Part shown: one piece after another, positions 8,331 through 15,231 of the stretch
Layout: every line of letters starts with the position of its first letter
Position numbering within the stretch: position 1 is the stretch's first letter
Origin: an uncultured Clostridia bacterium
GTDB taxonomy: Bacteria; Bacillota; Clostridia; Lachnospirales; CAG-274
Length of the DNA stretch: 54,379 bases
Direction of reading: 5' to 3'
Assembly: GCA_947624015.1 (NCBI GenBank)
Contig: CANQIA010000013.1
Coordinates: forward strand, 1-54,379
Notes under the pieces: model-generated
The model's database searches: none
Told to the model about the DNA's origin: nothing
The model's input: the letters and a program-made list of their open reading frames with translations, nothing else
Made by a program: the position numbers and the translations under genes

Positions 8331-11300
8331 TTATTGCCCGTCGGTATTTTTTAAAATATCTATGGCGTCTTTTAGATCCGTGCTGCCGTCGTTATTGTAA
8401 TCGCCTATATGTATGCGGCTTTCGCTGAATTTCTCGATACCGCCCGAATATTTAAGTATAGCTGCGGCGTCTGCGCTGTCCACAATGCCGTCTCCCGTAA
8501 CGTCGCCTTTATCCGTGACAAACACTCTTATTCTGTGAGAATATTTTGTGCCTGCAGGCATATAGGCTATAGTGGCATTTCCCTTTGCAAGAGCGGTGTA
8601 GCTTCCGTCCGCTTCAATATTCACGGTCTGCGGAGAGCTGTTTGATACATGTATTTTATCGGAAATTACATTTTCGGGATATGTCTTTATTTCGGGTGAA
8701 TATGTATCGCCTGCTGAAAGGAATACCTTTGACTCCTTTGAACTTATAAGTTCTATGAGCTGAGGCGTAAAGCGGAAGCTGTCTGATACGCTCAGACCGT
8801 TTTCTCCGTAGCTTGCCTCTGCAATAACGCTGTGATAGTCGTGTACGCCGCTGAACACGCCGAAATCAGGGCTAAGAGCTATTTCAAAGCGCTGTTCCGT
8901 GCCGGGGGCTGCCGTGCCTACTGTCTTTGCAAGTAGACTTCTGCCTCTTTCATCGGTCACATTGAGCTCCACGTTTTCAACTTTATCGCAGCCCGTATTT
9001 TTAAGTATAACAACAGCCGATAAATCGCTGCTGCCTTTTTTTGCCTCTATTTCAAGGCTGCCTTCTCCGACTTCAAATGTAATGCTGTTGTTTTCCTTAT
9101 TTTCTTCGCTTACGTTGTCGGCTGTAGCGCTTACGGTAATATTCTGCCTTACGAAATCATCGGGTATAGGTATGTCTATGGTCATTTCCTCCGTATTTCC
9201 CGGCAGTATGCAGCTATTTGAGTATACGTCCTTGTAAAGCACGCCTGCCTTGTCGCCGCTTACGGTTATTTCGGGCATGCACTGCTCCTGAGACGAGTTG
9301 TTGAGCACGGATAATTTGAGGGCTGTCTTGCCGCCTCTTTCGGGATTTTTGCTGAATTCTGCGCTTACAAGTGAAATATCGTCCTTGAAGGTATAGTCCG
9401 TGTATGCAAGCTGAGCCGTATCATTAAGGGCTTCGCTGCCGTCGCCTATGGCAATATCTGCAAGGAGAGCGCTTATATGTATATTTCCGCTGCCGTCAAC
9501 AGCACCGTCCCATGAACGTATTTTTTTGCCGAATTCCGTTATCTTAACGGGACTGCTCCAAAAACCGTTTATATTTCTTGAAACGTAGAGCTCGGAGGTA
9601 AGGTCGTTCTGTACCTCGCCGAGTATCACGGGGCTGTCGGCGTCGTATATATATTTCATTTTTTCCCATTCAAAGGTTCTGCCTACTGCAAAGCTGCTCA
9701 TATAGTCAAGACTGTAAAGACTGCCGTCGCAGTTGTAATATATTTTTCCGTCACGGCAATTCATAAGTCCCGAAGGTCTGCCGCCGCTTAAAGGTATATC
9801 GCGGTCATAGTATTGATCTCTCATCTTGAACACGCCGTTGTCCTCATAAATATAATATATGCCGTAATTTCCGAAGGCAAATTCATTTATAATACCGTGG
9901 CTGTCCGAAAGCGCGTCGGGCTCTGACATTTCGCCGTTGTAGTATTTCGTTCCGTATATAGTCTCCGTTGAAGCTTCTCCGTTGTCTATTACAGAATTTT
10001 CTGTGTTCTGTATCCAGCCTATTGAAGCGCTGTTTGATATTTTATATACTACGGGGCTGTATTCGTAATCGCTTCCCTTTGATGCGTTTATAGGCTTTGA
10101 CCAGCTTGTTCCGTTGAATTCGCAGTAGTATATGTCGGTATTTGCGGCAATTTTATCGATATCTGCGTTCTCATCGAATGTAATATTGCCGTTTTGCCAT
10201 GCCAGACCTATGCTGTCATCGTATTGGCTCACGCTGAATTTAAAATCCGGAGTGCCGTCGTTGTATATCTGCTTTGGCTCGCTCCATACGCCGTCGGTAT
10301 TGACTGCATAATAAAGAGCTGTTTTGTTCACAAGATTTCTTGACGTATCATCGTCCGTCCATATCATTATTTCACGTCCGTCGGAAAATCTTGACAGGCT
10401 CACGTCTGTGTAAGGATATACCACGGACTTGAAAATGTCCTTATTTTCCGCTATGGGCATTATATCGGGTATATAATTTCTCGTTATAAGCTCAAAGGTG
10501 CTTGCATCGTCTATATTTGCTATTGTCATAGGACTTATGTCGGGATAAAGCTGCGCCTCCGTAAAGGTCTTGCTGTATTTCAGACCAAAGGCAAGCACAG
10601 TCAATTCAACATATGCCTTGGCTCTGAGTATGACCTCTGCACTTTCCGGCATAGATACTACGGGCATGCTCAGATTACCTTCCAGCTCGCCCTCAAGACC
10701 TGCCTCTGCGGAAAGCACCTTGCGCTTGCCTGCGCCTATGCCCAGAGTAGGAGTTACGACAAGGGAGGCGTTTGCCTGTGCAGTTACCTTGGGCTTTTTA
10801 AGCTCTATTTTTTCAAGCTTGAATTTGGCGTCTGCGCCTACCTCGCCCGAAATAGCGAACCTGAGATATGCCCAGGGCGCAGGAGGTATACGCACCTCTG
10901 TTTCCGCCTCTGCGGAAAGAGCGACCACAAGTCCGTTGTCCTTTAAAACTATCTTGCCGTTTTCATCCTTTGTAAATTCCATAAATCCGCAGGCGGCGGC
11001 GCTTCCCTCAAAGCCTACGTTTGCTTTTTCATATTCAAAAATAGAGTCGGAATTATCCCGATAATCGGTAATAACCGCCTTTTTGATGATATTGTATTCC
11101 TTCTTCCATTCCTCGTCCTGAGCGTCGCCTATTTTCTTGCTGTTGTAAAGCTTGCTTGAGCCGAATATGACCTGATACGTTTTCTTATCCTTGTCATAGG
11201 CTATTTTAAGCCCCTTGATAATGGTCTTATTAAAGCCGAAGGGCAGAGAGAACAGAGAAAATTCCTCGCTTCCCAGCTTTACGGAAGGACCCTTCACATC

Positions 11301-13196
11301 AACGGAATCGGAGCTTCCCATATTTATATCCTCGATATCCATATCGAAGGTTTCCACATATATATCGCTTATGTTGTCCTTTACGGGGACATAGTCGTTT
11401 ATTGTTTCTATTACCTCGTCATTTGCCTTTATATTTATTTCGCTTACATAAGGCGCGTCCGTACTTGCAGTAACGATGCCCTCGTCGTCGGTAACATATT
11501 CCTCGCCGTCTATATCTACGACTGCATTTTCAACAGGCACTTCCGTGTCTTGGTCAAGTACGCAGAGAGAAAATGTTATAGGCTCATAGTCTGCCTCGGG
11601 CGCACCGGGATAGCCTGCAGGCCCGTGATAGATCACTATTCCGCTATCATGGTGAAAAGGACCGTCATAAGGGGAATAAGGACATACAGAGTATTCTCTG
11701 TCGCTGTACCATATGCCATTTAAATAACAATCGAATACATAAAGCGTACGGTTACTTTCCGATACGGAAATGGTCTGACCGAAACCGTGGACCGTAATAG
11801 TGCCGTTGAAGAAATTTCCTTCACTGCACGTTCTATATGAAGATCCATAATAAGAGCCTTCTGATATTTCTATATTTCCTACGAAGCAGTTTCCGCTTCC
11901 TGAATCTACTGCGCAGGAATATATAGAATAACTATCGCCTTCTGCATGTATATCGCCTATGTTATAACAGTTGTCGCTGTAACTTATCCCACAAAAATCC
12001 AGACCGTCCGAAAGGGGAGATAAAAGAATCCCGTAAACATTCATATTTCCAGTTCTCATACAGTTGCTGCTGTGATTGATACCATAGACATAACCATCGG
12101 AATATAAGTTTCCGTCCCTATATCCTCCGGGGTTTTCCGCATATATATTGCCTTCCGCATAGCAGTCCTCACATCTTGATATGCCGTTGATATACAGTTC
12201 CCACATGGCTTTTCCGTCGATATTTCCCGTCATATAGGAGTTCTTGCTGTTTTCTATCCCGACAAGAGTTATTCCTTCCTGCTCGGAGTTTCCGCTTATA
12301 TCGCCTATATAGCAGCAATCCTCGGAATTTGTTATTCCTGCTGCTGTAGTATAGAAGCCATGCCCGTTTCTTACGGTTTTTCCTATCAGGGATATATCTC
12401 CTCTGTATACGCTGCTTGTACACATATGTTCAGCGGATACCAGACAATTTGTGATATATTCATTATTATCCGTCAGATGTATATCTCCCTTTCCGCCGGA
12501 GCTTTCGCATTGATACAGACCGCATACATCGCCGCCGCCTGTGAATTCGGCTTTTATATCTATGTCGGAAGTACAGCCTATGCCGTTGGAAATGCCGTAT
12601 ACGTGTACATTTGAATTTTCTGCCGCGGAGGTTACGTTTACGTTTATGCTGCCGTTTACATGGCAGTTTATTATTTCGCCGCTTTCCGCTTTTGCGGCTA
12701 TTGCGCTTATATAGTATTCCTCGTCTGCAGCCGCCGTACTTATGTTTATATCCACGCCCTCAAGGCTGAGGTTTGCGATGGAAGTGCCGCTTATATCGGA
12801 GAAAAGGGCAGCTTTGCCGTCCGTACATTTTGTAAGCCTGAGACCCTTTATGCTGTAGTCCATACCCAGAAATACGGCGTTTGTAATGCTTATGGGCGTC
12901 CATTCCTCGCCTTTAAGGTCTATATCGCCTCTTAGCTGATAATAGCCGCCGTCGCTGCCGTTTATTCTTTTAAGGTCGTCGGCCGTTGAAATATATGTGA
13001 CGGCTTCCGCAGCCAATGGCTCGAGAGCGGAAGAGGATATTACCTCGTCGGTAACGCCTGCTTCCTTTTCTATTTTTTCCGAAGCGCTGTTGAATTTCGT
13101 TCTGATGCCGTACAGGGGCTGAGGTATATCCTCGGCATATACGTTTATATTCATTAAAAGCAGAGCTGCCATAAACATAGCCGTTATTCTTTTCAT
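8331..13196 (-). CDS. giant secreted dockerin protein with beta-helix-like repeats
   Basis: A 1,621-residue exported protein with signal peptide (cleavage near VYA-ED, residue 21). About residues 80-490 carry a degenerate repeat of the form C-x-x-G-[DN]-I (for example CYIGDISG, CYAEGNIYA, CYNIGDIHA), suggesting a Cys-bearing beta-solenoid related to GLUG repeats. About 540-605 look like a carboxypeptidase-regulatory-type beta sandwich. About 930-1245 show repeated W-S-x-P blades that resemble a beta-propeller. About 1265-1470 resemble CARDB modules and about 1475-1558 a Big2 domain. The C-terminus is a type I dockerin with two calcium-loop segments (GDVTGDGIVDSADAAAIL and GDYNNDGSTDLKDAIDIL). 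No catalytic domain or sortase/SLH anchor is visible. A GGGGG-type ribosome site precedes ATG. It is monocistronic. Confidence 0.85.
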   Translation of the reverse strand: MKRITAMFMAALLLMNINVYAEDIPQPLYGIRTKFNSASEKIEKEAGVTDEVISSSALEPLAAEAVTYISTADDLKRINGSDGGYYQLRGDIDLKGEEWTPISITNAVFLGMDYSIKGLRLTKCTDGKAALFSDISGTSIANLSLEGVDINISTAAADEEYYISAIAAKAESGEIINCHVNGSINVNVTSAAENSNVHVYGISNGIGCTSDIDIKAEFTGGGDVCGLYQCESSGGKGDIHLTDNNEYITNCLVSAEHMCTSSVYRGDISLIGKTVRNGHGFYTTAAGITNSEDCCYIGDISGNSEQEGITLVGIENSKNSYMTGNIDGKAMWELYINGISRCEDCYAEGNIYAENPGGYRDGNLYSDGYVYGINHSSNCMRTGNMNVYGILLSPLSDGLDFCGISYSDNCYNIGDIHAEGDSYSIYSCAVDSGSGNCFVGNIEISEGSYYGSSYRTCSEGNFFNGTITVHGFGQTISVSESNRTLYVFDCYLNGIWYSDREYSVCPYSPYDGPFHHDSGIVIYHGPAGYPGAPEADYEPITFSLCVLDQDTEVPVENAVVDIDGEEYVTDDEGIVTASTDAPYVSEINIKANDEVIETINDYVPVKDNISDIYVETFDMDIEDINMGSSDSVDVKGPSVKLGSEEFSLFSLPFGFNKTIIKGLKIAYDKDKKTYQVIFGSSKLYNSKKIGDAQDEEWKKEYNIIKKAVITDYRDNSDSIFEYEKANVGFEGSAAACGFMEFTKDENGKIVLKDNGLVVALSAEAETEVRIPPAPWAYLRFAISGEVGADAKFKLEKIELKKPKVTAQANASLVVTPTLGIGAGKRKVLSAEAGLEGELEGNLSMPVVSMPESAEVILRAKAYVELTVLAFGLKYSKTFTEAQLYPDISPMTIANIDDASTFELITRNYIPDIMPIAENKDIFKSVVYPYTDVSLSRFSDGREIMIWTDDDTSRNLVNKTALYYAVNTDGVWSEPKQIYNDGTPDFKFSVSQYDDSIGLAWQNGNITFDENADIDKIAANTDIYYCEFNGTSWSKPINASKGSDYEYSPVVYKISNSASIGWIQNTENSVIDNGEASTETIYGTKYYNGEMSEPDALSDSHGIINEFAFGNYGIYYIYEDNGVFKMRDQYYDRDIPLSGGRPSGLMNCRDGKIYYNCDGSLYSLDYMSSFAVGRTFEWEKMKYIYDADSPVILGEVQNDLTSELYVSRNINGFWSSPVKITEFGKKIRSWDGAVDGSGNIHISALLADIAIGDGSEALNDTAQLAYTDYTFKDDISLVSAEFSKNPERGGKTALKLSVLNNSSQEQCMPEITVSGDKAGVLYKDVYSNSCILPGNTEEMTIDIPIPDDFVRQNITVSATADNVSEENKENNSITFEVGEGSLEIEAKKGSSDLSAVVILKNTGCDKVENVELNVTDERGRSLLAKTVGTAAPGTEQRFEIALSPDFGVFSGVHDYHSVIAEASYGENGLSVSDSFRFTPQLIELISSKESKVFLSAGDTYSPEIKTYPENVISDKIHVSNSSPQTVNIEADGSYTALAKGNATIAYMPAGTKYSHRIRVFVTDKGDVTGDGIVDSADAAAILKYSGGIEKFSESRIHIGDYNNDGSTDLKDAIDILKNTDGQ

Positions 13197-13227
13197 TTCT
13201 ATTCCCCCTTGAATTTGTTATAGAATA

Positions 13228-13256
13228 AGTATATAATATTGAAGAAATACTGTCAA
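13228..13256 (-). promoter_or_regulatory. sigma-A promoter of the dockerin protein gene
   Basis: On the minus strand TTGACA (13251-13256) and TATACT (13228-13233) are separated by 17 bp, 31 bp before the start codon. Near-consensus. Confidence 0.8.
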
Positions 13257-13282
13257 ATATTTTATGTAACCGACGGGTAAGT

Positions 13283-13305
13283 CTCCCGCTTCTATAAGCG
13301 GTGGG
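13283..13305. other. hairpin CCGCTT-CTAT-AAGCGG within a TAAGTCTCCC context
   Basis: CCGCTT (13286-13291) pairs with AAGCGG (13296-13301); flanking CCC and GGG extend it around a bulge. The TAAGTCTCCC lead-in recurs at 53518-53527 beside another CCCCTT/AAGGGG hairpin. The form recalls hairpins found at IS200/IS605 element ends, but no transposase or tnpB remnant is present here. Confidence 0.4.
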
Positions 13306-13364
13306 CCGGTCGTATTGCTGTGCAATACTGCTCGGCCGGTCATAGCACTGCGTGCTATTGCTCG
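13304..13364. repeat. two tandem 30-bp palindromic cassettes (GGCCGGTC + hairpin + TGCTC)
   Basis: Unit one 13304-13333 and unit two 13334-13364 are in exact 30-bp register. Each has GGCCGGTC, then a 7-bp stem with 3-nt loop (GTATTGC-TGT-GCAATAC; ATAGCAC-TGC-GTGCTAT), then TGCTC. Flanks are conserved while stems differ but still pair. Together with 8033-8063 this makes three copies in the window. Confidence 0.8.
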
Positions 13365-13367
13365 CTA

Positions 13368-13399
13368 AAACCTCCATTTATCGTGTGTAATGGAGGTTT
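13368..13399. other. 11-bp hairpin AAACCTCCATT / AATGGAGGTTT
   Basis: A perfect inverted repeat (13368-13378 with 13389-13399, 10-nt loop) directly after the tandem cassettes. On the minus strand it ends in GGTTTT, so it could act as a weak terminator; equally it may be part of the repeat island. Confidence 0.5.
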
Positions 13400-13410
13400 A
13401 TTGACAGACT

Positions 13411-13457
13411 GAGAAATGTAAGCATTTCTTTCAAGCGTGTCGCTTTTATCAACACGC
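13411..13457. repeat. two-hairpin repeat, copy 1
   Basis: Hairpin GAAATG-TAAG-CATTTC (13413-13428) followed by TTTCAA and a second stem GCGTGT/ACACGC (13435-13440 with 13452-13457). The same order of motifs recurs at 13687-13735 and, degenerate, at 19301-19340. Confidence 0.7.
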
Positions 13458-13491
13458 AAATAAAGGACTGTCTGATGACAGTCCTTTATTT
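13458..13491 (-). terminator. terminator downstream of tRNA-Phe
   Basis: Perfect 15-bp stem AAATAAAGGACTGTC / GACAGTCCTTTATTT with a TGAT loop, 12 bp beyond the tRNA 3' end. It is symmetric enough to act in both directions. Confidence 0.8.
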
Positions 13492-13502
13492 ATGTGCTAT
13501 AA

Positions 13503-13575
<73 letters not shown>

Positions 13576-13597
13576 TTGATTTTCGGCAACATAGGTT

Positions 13598-13626
13598 ATT
13601 ATAATATAACAAAAAGAGTTTGTCAA
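13598..13626 (-). promoter_or_regulatory. consensus sigma-A promoter of tRNA-Phe
   Basis: TTGACA (13621-13626) and TATAAT (13598-13603) with a 17-bp spacer on the minus strand, 22 bp upstream of the tRNA 5' end: an exact match to consensus, as expected for a stable RNA gene. Confidence 0.9.
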
Positions 13627-13686
13627 GACAAAGTTATATTATTTTCTGCTATGCAACCTTGACCAAATAATTCATTTATATAAACT

Positions 13687-13735
13687 GAAAGAAATGTAAG
13701 CATTTCTTTCAAGCGTGTCGATTTTACCGACACAC
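13687..13735. repeat. two-hairpin repeat, copy 2 (best preserved)
   Basis: GAAAGAAATG-TAAG-CATTTCTTTC (13687-13710, perfect 10-bp stem) then GTGTCG/CGACAC (13715-13720 with 13728-13733). The first hairpin loop TAAG and the linker CAAGCGTGTCG are shared with copy 1. Copies 1 and 2 flank the tRNA-Phe gene. The rest of 13736-13829 is AT-rich leader of the GT2 operon, in which I see no convincing -35. Confidence 0.7.
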
Positions 13736-13829
13736 TGCAAAAAATTCATTTTTTTATTGCTATATATAAATTTTTAGGTTAAAATAAGTTTGGTATGTTA
13801 TAAAATATATTGAAAAAAAGGAGATCGTT

Positions 13830-14780
13830 ATGCTTGTAGATTTGATAGTTCCCTGCTATAATGAATCGGCAGTGCTGAATATGTTCTATGACGAGGCTGC
13901 CCGTGTAGTCGGCAGTATTGACGGGTATGACTTTAATTTTATATTTGTAAATGACGGAAGCGCAGACAACACTCTTGATATAATGAAGGAGCTTGCTCAA
14001 AAGGACAACAGAGTAAAATATATATCCTTTTCCAGAAATTTCGGCAAGGAGTCCGCAATGTATGCGGGACTTAAAAATTCCACAGGGGATTATGCGGTAA
14101 TACTTGACGCAGACCTTCAGCATCCTCCAGCTCTTATTCCTCAGATGCTTGAAGCCATGGAGGAGGGTTACGACTGCTGCGCCACAAACAGGGCAACAAG
14201 AGACGGAGATCCTTTTCTCAGAACATTTTTAACAAGACGATTTTATGGATTTATAAATAAAATATCAGAGGTAAATATGCCTGACGGCGCAGGAGATTTC
14301 AGGATGATGAGCCGCAAAATGGTAGAGGCGGTCATTGCTCTGAGCGAGGTACAGCGCTTTAGCAAGGGTATATTCAGTTGGGTAGGCTTTAATACAAAGT
14401 GGATTAGCTTTAATGATGTGGAAAGAGCAGCAGGAGAAACAAAGTGGAACTTCTGGGGACTTTTGAAGTATGCCGTTGCGGGCATTACCGCCTTTTCCAC
14501 ATTTCCTCTTAAGGTCGCCATATATCTGGGAAGCCTTATATCCGCTTCCTCATTTGTATATCTTATGTATATTATAATAAAGACTCTTGTACACGGAAGG
14601 GATTTTCCCGGCTATGCTTCCATGATAACCATACTCCTGTTCCTTGGCGGCTGTATAATGCTGTGCTGCGGTATTATGGGAGAGTATATTGCCAAGATAT
14701 ATATTGAGGTCAAGAACAGACCCGTTTATATAATTGCCGATACCAATGTGGACAAGCCCCAAAACGACTATGGGAGGTAG
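13830..14780 (+). CDS. GT2 polyprenyl-phosphate glycosyltransferase (GtrB/CsbB type)
   Basis: A 316-residue membrane glycosyltransferase. The N-terminal GT-A domain has DLIVPCYNES, FVNDGSADNT, the metal-binding DADLQHP near residue 93, GDFRMMSR and an ERAAGETKW segment typical of bactoprenol/dolichol-phosphate glycosyltransferases. Two C-terminal membrane helices lie at about 228-252 and 265-287. It would load a sugar from a nucleotide donor onto undecaprenyl phosphate on the cytoplasmic face. The next genes encode a GtrA flippase and a YfhO-type protein, the partners of CsbB in Bacillus teichoic-acid glycosylation. AAAGGAG precedes the start. Sugar identity cannot be read from sequence. Confidence 0.93.
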   Translation: MLVDLIVPCYNESAVLNMFYDEAARVVGSIDGYDFNFIFVNDGSADNTLDIMKELAQKDNRVKYISFSRNFGKESAMYAGLKNSTGDYAVILDADLQHPPALIPQMLEAMEEGYDCCATNRATRDGDPFLRTFLTRRFYGFINKISEVNMPDGAGDFRMMSRKMVEAVIALSEVQRFSKGIFSWVGFNTKWISFNDVERAAGETKWNFWGLLKYAVAGITAFSTFPLKVAIYLGSLISASSFVYLMYIIIKTLVHGRDFPGYASMITILLFLGGCIMLCCGIMGEYIAKIYIEVKNRPVYIIADTNVDKPQNDYGR

Positions 14781-14785
14781 ATAGG

Positions 14786-15217
14786 GTGATCAAAAATATT
14801 ATTTCTCGTATCGCCAACAGGGAAACAATAAGCTATCTTGTATTCGGCGTGCTGACTACGGCAGTTTCAATAGTGAGCTACGAGCTTGTGAAGCTTATGC
14901 TGACAGGAGGAGTCGAGCCTACGCCTCTTAAGATGAATATAGCCAACATATCCAGTTGGGTATTGGCAGTATCCTTTGCCTATATTACGAACAAGCTTTT
15001 TGTATTCCGCTCACTGTCCTTCGGCGGCAAAGTCCTTCTAAAGGAAATACCGTCCTTTGTGGGAGCAAGGCTCTTGTCATTGGGCTTTGAGATAGTTTGG
15101 ATGAACCTGACGGTATCTCTTTTGCATTTTAACGACAGTATATGCAAGATACTGGCACAGTTTGTAATAGTGGTAATGAACTATATTTTCAGTAAATTAT
15201 TTATATTTAAAAAATAA
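14786..15217 (+). CDS. GtrA family membrane protein (putative lipid-linked sugar flippase)
   Basis: A 143-residue protein with four predicted membrane helices (about 17-36, 50-70, 87-107 and 118-139) and the family segment YITNKLFVF. GtrA/GtcA proteins are thought to flip undecaprenyl-phosphate-sugar across the membrane. It begins with GTG at 14786, chosen because GGGAGG lies 9 nt upstream. Only 5 nt separate it from the GT2 stop, so the two are co-transcribed and likely act in sequence. Confidence 0.92.
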   Translation: MIKNIISRIANRETISYLVFGVLTTAVSIVSYELVKLMLTGGVEPTPLKMNIANISSWVLAVSFAYITNKLFVFRSLSFGGKVLLKEIPSFVGARLLSLGFEIVWMNLTVSLLHFNDSICKILAQFVIVVMNYIFSKLFIFKK

Positions 15218-15231
15218 AGGAGAAGCTTGTT

